Positions 1-7,152 of a stretch of 8,003 nucleotides of DNA are shown here, one piece after another. The notes beneath the pieces are model-generated. The model was not told the DNA's origin, made no database searches, and worked only from the letters and a program-made list of their open reading frames with translations. The first letter of the stretch is position 1, and each line of letters starts with the position of its first letter. Source of the stretch: Rhodospirillales bacterium (GTDB lineage: Bacteria; Pseudomonadota; Alphaproteobacteria; Acetobacterales; Acetobacteraceae). The position numbers were made by a program, and so were the translations under genes. The DNA lies in the NCBI GenBank assembly GCA_028866445.1, contig JAGWIE010000052.1, positions 1-8,003 on the forward strand, in the 5' to 3' direction.

Positions 1-607
1 GTGCCAGAATGGCGCAGTTCATCACCACGAACGGCCCTTCGGCGCGGCGGGATTTGGCGTGGATCATCCGCGCCACAACCTCCTTGCCCGCCCCTGGCGG
101 CCCCGAGATGAGCACGCGCGAGCCAGTGGGGGCGACTTTCTCCACGGTGCTGCGCAAAGAGGCGATGCCATGGCCCTCGCCGGTGAGGTTGCTGTCGCCG
201 CCCACCCGCAGGCGCAGTTCGGCGTTTTCACGTTCCAGCTTGGCGGCTTCGAGGGCGCGCTTGACCACCAGCAGCAGCCGGTCTGAGTTAAAGGGCTTTT
301 CGATGAAGTCGTAGGCACCGCGTTGAATGGCGGCAACTGCGGTTTCTATGGTGCCATGGCCGGAGACCATGATGACCGGCACGCGCGGCACTTCCTGGTG
401 CAGCACGTCCAGAATGCCGATCCCGTCCAGCTTGGAGCCTTGCAGCCAGACATCCAGCAGCACGAGGGAGGGGCGGCGGGCGCGGTAGGCCGCCAGCGCC
501 TCATCAGAACTGCCGGCGCTGCGGGCCTCATACCCCTCATCCTTGAGAATCGCTTCGACCAGCAGCCGGATATCCGGCTCGTCATCCACGATCAAAATCT
601 CGGTCAT
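1..607 (-). CDS. ntrX: NtrX nitrogen response regulator, 3'-truncated by window edge
   Basis: Response regulator partner of the NtrY kinase in the cytoplasm. Reading down from the ATG at 607 there are 202 codons open to the left edge. Residues 1-120 are a receiver domain: acidic pair D8/D9, phosphoacceptor D52 in LLDVW, S82 in MVSGHG, and K104 in EKPF. A charged helical linker (about 120-135) leads into an AAA+ domain with Walker A GPPGAGKE (169-176) and the family-typical GPFVVMNCA (191-199). The rest of the ATPase and the expected C-terminal Fis-type helix-turn-helix lie outside the window, so I cannot say whether the GAFTGA loop is kept. Family members are about 450-460 residues, so a bit under half is visible. 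The start overlaps the ntrY stop (ATGA), implying translational coupling. The receiver wording and the position after ntrY favour NtrX over NtrC. Confidence 0.95.
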   Translation of the reverse strand, partial: MTEILIVDDEPDIRLLVEAILKDEGYEARSAGSSDEALAAYRARRPSLVLLDVWLQGSKLDGIGILDVLHQEVPRVPVIMVSGHGTIETAVAAIQRGAYDFIEKPFNSDRLLLVVKRALEAAKLERENAELRLRVGGDSNLTGEGHGIASLRSTVEKVAPTGSRVLISGPPGAGKEVVARMIHAKSRRAEGPFVVMNCAILA

Positions 608-2835
608 CGGGTAGGCAACTCCTTGGTTTCCTCCAGCATCGCGGTCTCTGGCAGGGCTGGCAAAATTAACGACACTTCCGCCCCGGTTCCGCCCGGCGCG
701 GTGTTCAGCTCCAGACGCCCGCCATGGTCCTCCATGATCTTGGCGACAATGGCAAGCCCAAGCCCGGTTCCTTTTACTTTATGGGTTACATAGGGCTCTG
801 TTAAGCGGTCGCGTCCGGTTTCCGGCAGGCCAATGCCGTCATCAGTCACGCTAAGCACCGCCATCTCACCTTGCCTGTAAAGGCGCAAGCTGACATGGCG
901 GGCACCTTCGCGCATTTCCACCGCATCGGCGGCGTTTTGCAGCAGGTTGGTCAGCGCCTGGCCGATCAGCCGGCGGTCGCACCGGGCGCGTAAGGGTTCG
1001 TCGATCTCCACGCTCCACTCGATTTCCCGCTTGGCCACGCGTTGCAGCACCATGGCCTCGCGGGCCAGCCGCTCCAGGCTTTCCGGGCGCATTACCGGCT
1101 GGGGCATACGCGCGAAGGACGAAAATTCATCCACCATCCGGCCGATATCGCCTACATGGCGCACGATGGTCTCGGCGCATTGGGTGAAGCTCTCGGGGTC
1201 GGAGGTAATTTCCTTGGCGAAGCGCCGTTTCAGCCGCTCAGCGGAAAGCTGAATGGGGGTGAGCGGGTTTTTGATCTCATGCGCGATGCGCCGCGCCACA
1301 TCCGCCCAGGCGGCTTTGCGCTGGGCAGACATCAACTCGGTCACATTGTCGAACGTCACGATAAACCCATCCGCCACGCCTTCTTTCATCTCGGCACCGA
1401 TCCGCACCAGCAGAACGCGCTTGGCGACACCTAAGCCGTGTTCAATCTGCGCCGTGGCGGGGCGTTCGGGGGTGGCCATCACGCTGTTCATCAGCGTGGA
1501 GAATTCTGGCACGACATCGGCTAAATTTTGGCCAATCCGGGGCAGGAGGTCGAGTTGAAGCAGCTCTGAGGCAGCGCGGTTGGGTAATTCGATACGCCCC
1601 TGCGCATCCAGCCCGATAACACCGGCGGAAACGCCCGCCAGCACCGTCTCGGTAAATCGCCGCCGCTCGTCCAACTGGTTGTTCACGTCCAGCAGCTCGC
1701 CCCGCTGTGCTGCAAGCTGGGCGGTCATGCGGTTGAAGGCGCGCGAAAGCCCTTCCATCTCGTCCCCCGTGGCGCGCTCAGGCACCTGTACGTCGAGGTC
1801 GCCCTGCCGTACGGATTCAGCGGCGCGGATGAGATGCCCCAACGGCTTGGCGATCTGGTTGGCGATGACGAGACCGAAACCGACCAGGGCCGAGAGCACC
1901 AGCAGTGTCAGCACCGCGATGATAAGCGCGAAGGATACCTCTAGCTGCGAGCGGTTTTTGGCGAGGCGCTGATATTCCGCCACCGCCTGGGTCGTTTTGC
2001 TTACATGGTCCAGAATCGCCGGGTCGATCGGCTTTTCCACCATCAGCATCAAGGGCGGCGTGATGTCGAGCTTGATGACCGCCTGTTCAACCGTGCTGCC
2101 ATGCGGGCTTATCACCGGCACCTCGCCGCTATTGGCCTGGGCGATGGCGTTATGGTCCGGGATGCTGGCCGCCATGCCCGCGAACAGCCCGGCGGAGGCG
2201 ATGATTTGCCCGGTGAGCGGGTCGAAGATCACCGCCTGGGTGAGACCGCGTGTGGAGGTCTGGCCGACAAGATAGGAGGCGAATTCGTTGGGATCGCCAA
2301 AGAATACCGAACCGGCCTGGGAGAGGTCGTTTGCCATCGCCAGGGCATCGAGCCGGATGTCGTTCTCGTGCTCGCTAAGGTAGCCCTGCGCCACCTGGGC
2401 GCTTTCAGCCAGGGCGGTTTGCACGCGGTTGTTGAACCAAGCCTGGATGCCGAAATTGAAAAAGACAATGGCGAATATGGCCACCAGCACGGCGGGCACC
2501 GCCGCCACCCCGCCGAACAGCAGCACCAGCCGCACATGCAGCCTGGCCCCGGCGGCACCCCGCCTGTGTTCCAGCATCACGCGCGTAACCCGCCCGGCCA
2601 GCACCAGAATAAGCAGCAGCAGCGCGGCGAAATCAGCGAATATAAGCCCCACGGCACCGCCGGAATGCATGGGCATACGCACCCGCCCGGCCAGCAGGGC
2701 GAAGGTGAGAATGCCCAGCGCCAGCGCGAAGGAAGCGACAAACAATGTGGCGACACGGCCCAGCATCATGTCCGCCACCCAGGCAAGCTTAGAGCGTGCC
2801 TGCGGTTTTTCCACTGGTAGCAGGTTTTCGCTCAT
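604..2835 (-). CDS. ntrY: NtrY membrane nitrogen-sensing histidine kinase
   Basis: Inner-membrane sensor kinase expected to phosphorylate NtrX. The 743 residues match the usual family length. Three hydrophobic segments (about 25-50, 59-82, 101-130) precede a periplasmic domain (about 131-297). A fourth segment (about 300-325) leads into a HAMP domain (about 326-380), a PAS domain (about 388-500) and the kinase core. The H-box is ARRIAHEIKNPLTP with phosphoacceptor H519. The N-box is LTNLLQNAADAV with N634, the G1 box is DDGIGLP (665-671) and the G2 box is KGTGLGLAIV (688-697). All catalytic motifs are intact. The ATG at 2835 has only a weak GGGTGGG directly abutting it, and no other in-frame start lies after the ntrC stop. 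The gene sits 21 nt after ntrC in the same frame and overlaps ntrX by 4 nt. The periplasmic ligand is not evident from sequence. Confidence 0.95.
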   Translation of the reverse strand: MSENLLPVEKPQARSKLAWVADMMLGRVATLFVASFALALGILTFALLAGRVRMPMHSGGAVGLIFADFAALLLLILVLAGRVTRVMLEHRRGAAGARLHVRLVLLFGGVAAVPAVLVAIFAIVFFNFGIQAWFNNRVQTALAESAQVAQGYLSEHENDIRLDALAMANDLSQAGSVFFGDPNEFASYLVGQTSTRGLTQAVIFDPLTGQIIASAGLFAGMAASIPDHNAIAQANSGEVPVISPHGSTVEQAVIKLDITPPLMLMVEKPIDPAILDHVSKTTQAVAEYQRLAKNRSQLEVSFALIIAVLTLLVLSALVGFGLVIANQIAKPLGHLIRAAESVRQGDLDVQVPERATGDEMEGLSRAFNRMTAQLAAQRGELLDVNNQLDERRRFTETVLAGVSAGVIGLDAQGRIELPNRAASELLQLDLLPRIGQNLADVVPEFSTLMNSVMATPERPATAQIEHGLGVAKRVLLVRIGAEMKEGVADGFIVTFDNVTELMSAQRKAAWADVARRIAHEIKNPLTPIQLSAERLKRRFAKEITSDPESFTQCAETIVRHVGDIGRMVDEFSSFARMPQPVMRPESLERLAREAMVLQRVAKREIEWSVEIDEPLRARCDRRLIGQALTNLLQNAADAVEMREGARHVSLRLYRQGEMAVLSVTDDGIGLPETGRDRLTEPYVTHKVKGTGLGLAIVAKIMEDHGGRLELNTAPGGTGAEVSLILPALPETAMLEETKELPTR
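619..624 (-). promoter_or_regulatory. Ribosome binding site of ntrX inside ntrY 3' end
   Basis: AAGGAG on the minus strand lies 11 nt before the ntrX ATG at 607 and within the last codons of ntrY. It is the clearest Shine-Dalgarno motif in the operon and supports the 607 start. The spacing is slightly long, so coupling to ntrY termination may also contribute. Confidence 0.6.
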
Positions 2836-2878
2836 CCCACCCGGCGCTGCACGAAATTAACCAACACGGCGCTGCACG
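2836..2878 (-). repeat. Imperfect 18-nt direct duplication at the ntrC/ntrY junction
   Basis: On the minus strand the last codons of ntrC (2878-2861) and the segment just before the ntrY ATG (2853-2836) are near-copies. Both begin with CGTGCAGCGCCG and match at 16 of 18 positions, with a 25-nt offset. Both mismatches are T in the ntrC copy and G in the ntrY-proximal copy, giving GGGTGGG before the ATG. This looks like a small tandem duplication that spans the ntrC stop. Chance similarity in GC-rich DNA is possible, though 12 consecutive identical bases at this distance is uncommon. Confidence 0.6.
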
Positions 2879-4314
2879 CCGATGCCGTGCTCCCGTATCT
2901 TCTTGCGCAAGGTGTTGCGGTTGAGCCCCAGAAGTGCGGCGGCGCGGATTTGGTTACCCCTGGTTTCGGCGAGGGTCATGCGGATGAGCGGGCGTTCCAG
3001 CTCGGCCAAGGCGCGCTCATAAAGCACACCGTCCTCACCAGATTCGCGCAGAGACGCGAGCAGCCGGGCGATATGGCGCTCCACCACGCTGGCCATGTCA
3101 TCGCTCTCCTCGCCGGAGGTCGTGGTGCGGGTGTCTTCAACCTGGGTATAATCGGCCAGTTCCTGGGCGATTATCTCCTCGGTGATGACCGGCTGTGGCA
3201 CCAGGGCAGCAAGGCGGCGGATCACGTTTTCCAGCTCGCGCACATTGCCCGGCCAGCGATACGCCGAAAGCAGCGCCATCGCGGCGGGGTCGATGGATTT
3301 CGCTGGCAACCCCTCAGCCTGAGCTTTGTTCAGGAAATGCTGCGCCAGCACGGGGATATCATCCGGGCGTTCGCGCAAGGGCGGCAGCCGGATGGGCACC
3401 ACGTTGAGCCGGTAGAATAGATCCTCGCGGAACTGGCCGGAGCGGATGAGCGACCGCAGATCACGGTGGGTTGCTGCCACAATACGCGCATTGGCGCGGA
3501 TGGGCTGGCGGCCGCCGACGGTGGTGAACTCACCCTCCTGCAGCACGCGCAGCAGGCGGGTTTGGGCTTCCGGCGGCATATCGCCGATTTCATCCAGAAA
3601 CAGCGTGCCGCTCGCCGCTTGCTCAAACCGCCCGATATGGCGGTTGGTGGCCCCGGTGAAGGCCCCGCGCTCATGCCCGAACAGCTCGCTCTCAATCAGT
3701 TCGCGCGGGATGGCGGCCATGTTGATGGCAACAAACGGACCTTGCCGGCGGCGCCCATAATCGTGCAGCGCCCTGGCCACGAGCTCTTTGCCAGCACCTG
3801 ATTCACCGTTGATCATCACGGTGAGGTCCGTGGTCGTGAGGCGGGCGATGATACGGTAGATTTCCTGCATGGCCGGGCTGCGGCCGATCAGCGGCATTTG
3901 GTCGTCAGCGGACGCTTTCGGCGCTTCGGCCTGCGCCGCCAGGGCCATGGGCTGTTTCAGTGCCCGGTCCACCACCGCCAACAAATCGCCTAAATCGAAC
4001 GGTTTGGGCAGATACTCAAACGCCCCGCGTTGCGTTGCCTGCACGGCGGTGGTGAGCGTGCTTTGCGCGCTCATCACAATAACCGGCAATTCCGGGCGGA
4101 TGCGGCGGATACGGGGGATAAGGTCCAGCCCGTTTTCATCCGGCATGATAACATCCGTGATGGCAACATCGCCCTCGCCATCCTCTACCCAGCGCCAGAG
4201 CGTTGCTGCGGAGGCGGTGGCGCGCACCTGATACCCCGCCCGCCCCAGCGCCTGGGTGAGCACGGTGCGGATCGAACGGTCGTCATCGGCAACAAGAACT
4301 GTGGGAAGCGTCAT
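2857..4314 (-). CDS. ntrC: NtrC sigma-54-dependent nitrogen response regulator
   Basis: DNA-binding activator of nitrogen assimilation genes, phosphorylated by NtrB. The 485 residues have the full three-domain build. The receiver (1-120) has acidic D10-D12, phosphoacceptor D54 in AITDVIMPDE, S82 and K104. The AAA+ sigma-54 interaction domain (about 140-370) has Walker A GESGAGKE (170-177), the sigma-54-contacting GAFTGA loop (217-222), Walker B LFLDEIGDMP (238-247) and the WPGNVRELEN signature (354-363). An acidic linker (about 388-410) leads to a C-terminal Fis-type helix-turn-helix (about 453-478). The GAFTGA loop shows it can activate sigma-54 polymerase, unlike the Rhodobacter-type NtrC that lacks it. 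The ATG at 4314 is 3 nt after the ntrB stop, in the same frame. The nearest purine-rich SD (GAAGAAGG) lies inside ntrB, about 13 nt upstream, so coupling is likely. Confidence 0.97.
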   Translation of the reverse strand: MTLPTVLVADDDRSIRTVLTQALGRAGYQVRATASAATLWRWVEDGEGDVAITDVIMPDENGLDLIPRIRRIRPELPVIVMSAQSTLTTAVQATQRGAFEYLPKPFDLGDLLAVVDRALKQPMALAAQAEAPKASADDQMPLIGRSPAMQEIYRIIARLTTTDLTVMINGESGAGKELVARALHDYGRRRQGPFVAINMAAIPRELIESELFGHERGAFTGATNRHIGRFEQAASGTLFLDEIGDMPPEAQTRLLRVLQEGEFTTVGGRQPIRANARIVAATHRDLRSLIRSGQFREDLFYRLNVVPIRLPPLRERPDDIPVLAQHFLNKAQAEGLPAKSIDPAAMALLSAYRWPGNVRELENVIRRLAALVPQPVITEEIIAQELADYTQVEDTRTTTSGEESDDMASVVERHIARLLASLRESGEDGVLYERALAELERPLIRMTLAETRGNQIRAAALLGLNRNTLRKKIREHGIGVQRRVG

Positions 4315-4317
4315 CTC

Positions 4318-5460
4318 TTAATTCACGCCTTCTTCGGGGTCTTCATAAACAGGCAGGTGGATGCGGAATTCCGTGCGGCCGGGGCGGGTATCCACATCAA
4401 TTAGGCCGCCGTGGTCGGCAATGATTTTCGCCACCAACGCCAGTCCCAACCCGGAGCCCGCGGCCTTGGTGGAAACAAACGGCTCGAACAGATGCCGGCG
4501 GATATCCTCGGGGATGCCCGGCCCGTTATCCCTCACCGCGACGAAAAGCGGCAGGTTGGGGCGCGAGCGGCCCGTGGAAGCTGAAAGCCGCACGCCATGC
4601 TGAAAGCCGGTGGTGAGGTGAATTTCACCATCTTGCCGATCGCCGCCGGAGATTGCCTCGGCGGCGTTTTTCACCAGGTTCAAAAGCACCTGGATAAGCT
4701 GGTCCCGGTCTCCCAGCACATGCGGCAGAGAGGGGTCGTAGGTTTCCACAAATTTCACTTGTGCGGCGAAACCGGAGCTGGCGAGCTTGCGCACATGTTC
4801 CAGCACGCGGTGAATATTCACCGATTGGCGCTCAAGATTCTTCTCGCCGAAGGTTTCCATGCGTTCCACCATGGCGCGGATGCGGTCAGCTTCGTCACGG
4901 ATGAGAACGGCGAGTTCCTTGTCCTGCGAGGCGGCGTTGAGTTCCAGAAGCTGTGCTGCACCGCGAATGCCAGAAAGTGGGTTTTTCACTTCATGCGCCA
5001 GAATCGCCGCCATGCCGGTGATGGAGCGCGCGGCGTTGCGGGCGGACATCTGTTGGTCCAGCGCCTTGGCGGCGGATTCGTCCTGGAAGGTGAGCAGCAC
5101 ATAGCCGGGCTGGTCCATTGGGCTGGCTAGAACGGTGCAGCCACGCCGCGCCATGCGCGGGCCTTCCAGCACCAAATCGTGCTCGGCAATGCTAACCCCG
5201 GCGCTGCGGGCGCGTTCCATCATTAGAAACACGGGGTGGTCCACCGGCAGTAATTCACCGAGATTGGAGTGCTGGAGAATGTTTTTGGAGGCGCCGAAAA
5301 ATTCTTCCGCGGCATAATTTACATCGGAGATGACATCCTGCTCATCTACCACCACCACGGCGATGGGCAGGCTTTCCAGAATTTGCGCGGGGTCCAGCCG
5401 GGTGCGTTTTTCGTGCGGCCCGCGGCGAACAATTTTGAAAGCTTTTTTAAATCCGCTCAT
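4318..5460 (-). CDS. ntrB: NtrB nitrogen regulation histidine kinase
   Basis: Cytosolic bifunctional kinase/phosphatase for NtrC. In the family it is controlled by PII proteins according to nitrogen status. The 380 residues contain no membrane segment. An N-terminal PAS domain (about 24-130) is followed by the dimerisation helix with AHEVKNPLSG, phosphoacceptor H156. The ATPase part has N-box NLVKNAAEAI (N265), G1 box RDNGPGIPE (310-318), F-box FEPF (325-328) and G2 box GSGLGLALV (335-343). An extra stretch of about 30 residues (272-303) between the N- and G1-boxes is of a kind I recall from alphaproteobacterial NtrB. The start overlaps the dusB stop as ATGA with no strong SD, so translation is probably coupled to dusB. 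The gap to ntrC is 3 nt, matching the ntrB-ntrC operon norm. Confidence 0.96.
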   Translation of the reverse strand: MSGFKKAFKIVRRGPHEKRTRLDPAQILESLPIAVVVVDEQDVISDVNYAAEEFFGASKNILQHSNLGELLPVDHPVFLMMERARSAGVSIAEHDLVLEGPRMARRGCTVLASPMDQPGYVLLTFQDESAAKALDQQMSARNAARSITGMAAILAHEVKNPLSGIRGAAQLLELNAASQDKELAVLIRDEADRIRAMVERMETFGEKNLERQSVNIHRVLEHVRKLASSGFAAQVKFVETYDPSLPHVLGDRDQLIQVLLNLVKNAAEAISGGDRQDGEIHLTTGFQHGVRLSASTGRSRPNLPLFVAVRDNGPGIPEDIRRHLFEPFVSTKAAGSGLGLALVAKIIADHGGLIDVDTRPGRTEFRIHLPVYEDPEEGVN

Positions 5461-6512
5461 GCTGCCAGCGCCACTTCATCTTGCCGGATAAAACCCTGTT
5501 CGATCAGCGGGTCGTAGAATTGATGGATCAGCGCCTCCACGGCCTCGCCTGAATCCAGCCGGTTCATCTGGGCGCGGAACCCGGCGGAGCTGTGCAGCCC
5601 TTGGCTGTACCACGCTACATGCTTGCGCCCCAGCCGCGTACCTGCCTGCTCGCCGAAATGCGCGCGGATGGCGCGGTAATGGCACAGCAAAATCTCTTTT
5701 TGCGCGGCAAGTGAAGGCGGGGCCGTAAGGCTGCCGGTGGTGAGGTAATCGATCACCTGCTGCAAAAACCAGGGGCGGCCATAAGCCCCGCGCCCGATCA
5801 TCACGCCATCAGCGCGCGAGCGGCGCAGGGCCTTCGCGGCTTTATGTTCGCTGGTGATGTCGCCATTGGCGATCACCGGCAAAGCGGTGGCGGCTTTCAC
5901 CTCGGCGATGAAATCCCAGTTCGCGACACCTTCGTAGAATTGCTGACGGGTGCGGCCGTGTACGGTGAGCATGGCAATGCCCGCCTGCTCGGCAATGCGC
6001 GCCAGATTGGGGGCGTTCAGGCTGTTATGGTCCCAGCCCATGCGCATTTTCAGCGTCACCGGCACATCCACCGCGCGCACGGTGGCTTCCAGAATCCGCC
6101 CGGCCAGCGCCTCGTCGCGCATCAGCGAGGAGCCCGCCAATTGCCCAATGGCCACTTTTTTAACCGGGCAGCCGAAATTAATATCAATGAGGTCGGCCCC
6201 AAGCCCCACCGCGATTTTCGCGGCCTCGGCCATTGCCTCCGGGTCGCAGCCGGCAAGCTGCACGGAATTTGGGCCACCGGCGGAAACCACCTCGGCCATG
6301 CGCAAAGTGTTGCGGTTCTCCCGCACCATTGCCCAGCTCGCGATCATTTCCGAAACCACAAGCCCCGCCCCTTGCGCTTTCACCAGGGCGCGGAAAGGCA
6401 GGTCGGTCACGCCCGAAAGCGGCGCGAGGATAACCGGGTGCGCCAGCCGGACCTGCCGGGGGCCCTGGCCGATCGTCAACGGTTGGATCATGGGGAAAGT
6501 GCTGTTGCTCAT
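5457..6512 (-). CDS. dusB: tRNA-dihydrouridine synthase DusB (NifR3)
   Basis: FMN-dependent enzyme that uses NAD(P)H to reduce uridine to dihydrouridine in the tRNA D-loop. The historic name nifR3 comes from its position before ntrBC. The 351-residue form shows the TIM-barrel signature APLSGVTDLPFR (30-41), QLAG (85-88), catalytic C115 in INFGCPVKK, KMRMGW (155-160), VHGRTR (184-189), NGDI (216-219) and GRGAYGRPW (240-248). The C-terminal helical domain has RKHVAWY (296-302). The start is uncertain. The ATG at 6512 has no SD and partly lies under a -24/-12 promoter-like element. The in-frame ATG at 6491 would give 344 residues, closer to typical DusB N-termini, but also lacks an SD. It is the first gene of the operon and overlaps ntrB by 4 nt. 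Confidence 0.95.
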   Translation of the reverse strand: MSNSTFPMIQPLTIGQGPRQVRLAHPVILAPLSGVTDLPFRALVKAQGAGLVVSEMIASWAMVRENRNTLRMAEVVSAGGPNSVQLAGCDPEAMAEAAKIAVGLGADLIDINFGCPVKKVAIGQLAGSSLMRDEALAGRILEATVRAVDVPVTLKMRMGWDHNSLNAPNLARIAEQAGIAMLTVHGRTRQQFYEGVANWDFIAEVKAATALPVIANGDITSEHKAAKALRRSRADGVMIGRGAYGRPWFLQQVIDYLTTGSLTAPPSLAAQKEILLCHYRAIRAHFGEQAGTRLGRKHVAWYSQGLHSSAGFRAQMNRLDSGEAVEALIHQFYDPLIEQGFIRQDEVALAA

Positions 6513-6515
6513 GAT

Positions 6516-6535
6516 TTGGGCAAATTAGTTGCCAA
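6516..6535. repeat. Near-palindrome in the dusB/ispF divergent region
   Basis: TTGGGCAA (6516-6523) and TTGCCAA (6529-6535) form an inverted repeat around ATTAG, with one extra G in the left arm. A regulator dimer could bind it. The symmetry also makes the plus strand sigma-54-like: GG at 6519-6520 and GC at 6531-6532, 10 nt apart, with a mismatch at one -24 position. That would predict a plus-strand start near 6544 for ispF. Operator, bidirectional promoter and coincidence all remain possible. Confidence 0.45.
6518..6535 (-). promoter_or_regulatory. Candidate sigma-54 (-24/-12) promoter before dusB-ntrBC-ntrYX
   Basis: The minus strand reads TTGGCAACTAATTTGCCC from 6535 to 6518. It matches the sigma-54 consensus TTGGCACG-N4-TTGC at TTGGCA and TTGC, with the required GG-N10-GC spacing (GG at 6533-6532, GC at 6521-6520). 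The expected +1 is near 6508, just inside the annotated dusB start. If the element is used, dusB would probably begin at the ATG at 6491. Its place at the head of an operon encoding a sigma-54 activator makes autoregulation plausible. No convincing NtrC enhancer is visible upstream. It may instead be a palindromic operator that happens to look like a promoter. Confidence 0.5.
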
Positions 6536-6564
6536 TGCCCCGGCGCGCAATGAGGGTTATTGAC

Positions 6565-6570
6565 GATAAT
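6565..6570 (+). promoter_or_regulatory. Possible -10 box for ispF
   Basis: GATAAT matches the housekeeping -10 consensus at 5 of 6 positions and would give a leader of about 39 nt before the ispF ATG. No recognisable -35 box lies 16-18 nt upstream, so this is a weak call. Confidence 0.25.
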
Positions 6571-6602
6571 GCCGCCATACGTGCATTCCGGCGTGGTAAT
6601 TT

Positions 6603-6608
6603 GAGGAG
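6603..6608 (+). promoter_or_regulatory. Ribosome binding site that fixes the ispF start
   Basis: GAGGAG ends 7 nt before the ATG at 6616. This selects that ATG over the in-frame ATGs at 6529, 6535 and 6550, which would add up to 29 residues unlike any IspF N-terminus. Confidence 0.8.
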
Positions 6609-6615
6609 AAGACGC

Positions 6616-7110
6616 ATGATCCCGCGCATCGGCACCGGTTTTGACGTTCACGCCATGGCCGAAAACCGCGACATGATTATCTGTGGGGTGAAAATTCCGC
6701 ATGAAAAGGGCTTGGCTGGGCATTCAGATGCCGATGTTGGCATTCACGCGCTATGCGACGCGATTTATGGCGCGCTGGCTGAGGGCGATATTGGCCGGCA
6801 TTTTCCGCCCAGCGAGGATACCTGGAAAGACGCTGACAGCGCACGGTTTTTGCGCCACGCGGCGGAGCGGATCGCGGCACGGGGCGGGCGGCTTGCCAAT
6901 GCAGATGTGACAATCATCTGTGAGCGCCCGAAAATCGGCCCGCATGCCCAGGCGATGCGGGAGCAGCTGGCAGCGCTGATGGCGGTTTCTGTCGACCTGG
7001 TTTCCGTAAAGGCCACTACCACCGAGCAACTGGGCTTTACCGGGCGTGGCGAGGGCATAGCGGCGCAGGCGGCAGTGATTGTGCTGGTGCCGGAAGCTGA
7101 GGCGGCCTGA
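6616..7110 (+). CDS. ispF: 2-C-methyl-D-erythritol 2,4-cyclodiphosphate synthase IspF
   Basis: Fifth enzyme of the MEP isoprenoid pathway. It converts CDP-methylerythritol 2-phosphate to the 2,4-cyclodiphosphate with release of CMP, in the cytosol as a trimer. The 164 residues agree with stand-alone IspF (about 160). Visible features are the metal ligands D10 and H12 in GTGFDVHA and H44 in DVGIH, the HSDAD motif (36-40), GDIGRHFPPS (57-66), and KATTTEQLGFTGRGEG (132-147), which carries the CDP-binding T135-T136-E137 stretch. Start chosen at the ATG with a good SD. Many alphaproteobacteria encode IspF fused behind IspD. Here no IspD-like sequence precedes it, only the divergent intergenic region and dusB, so ispD must lie elsewhere. 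A bidirectional terminator follows 19 nt after the stop. Confidence 0.97.
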   Translation: MIPRIGTGFDVHAMAENRDMIICGVKIPHEKGLAGHSDADVGIHALCDAIYGALAEGDIGRHFPPSEDTWKDADSARFLRHAAERIAARGGRLANADVTIICERPKIGPHAQAMREQLAALMAVSVDLVSVKATTTEQLGFTGRGEGIAAQAAVIVLVPEAEAA

Positions 7111-7129
7111 AGCATCGTGCAGTTTGGGC

Positions 7130-7152
7130 AAAAGCCCCGCGCGCGGGGTTTT
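7130..7152. terminator. Bidirectional intrinsic terminator after ispF
   Basis: A perfect CCCCGCGCGCGGGG palindrome (7135-7148) is flanked by AAAA on the left and TTTT on the right. Each strand therefore gives a GC-rich hairpin followed by four T residues. This is the common arrangement between convergent genes. It would end ispF on the plus strand and the right-hand gene on the minus strand. The T tracts are short, so some read-through is expected. Confidence 0.7.

Noticed and set aside
2005..2820. A 271-codon plus-strand open frame opposite ntrY, and similar long frames opposite dusB (5844-6563), ntrC (2887-3420) and ntrB (4597-5130)
   Set aside because: They lie entirely antisense to well-recognised genes with intact motifs, show low-complexity Gln/His/Arg/Gly-rich composition, and are the usual by-product of high third-position GC.
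6557..6569. TTATTGACGATAA inverted repeat as an FNR-type or similar operator
   Set aside because: The half sites TTAT/ATAA are only 4 bp in an AT-rich patch and lack the TTGAT-N4-ATCAA pattern.
6570..6585. TGC-N10-GCA dyad upstream of dusB as an NtrC enhancer site
   Set aside because: The NtrC consensus has TGCACC-N5-GGTGCA (TGC-N11-GCA). Here the spacing is one short and the inner bases do not fit.
6529..6615. ispF starting at the upstream in-frame ATG at 6529 (193 residues)
   Set aside because: The extra 29 residues are Arg-rich and unlike IspF or the tail of IspD, and a clear SD stands before the ATG at 6616.
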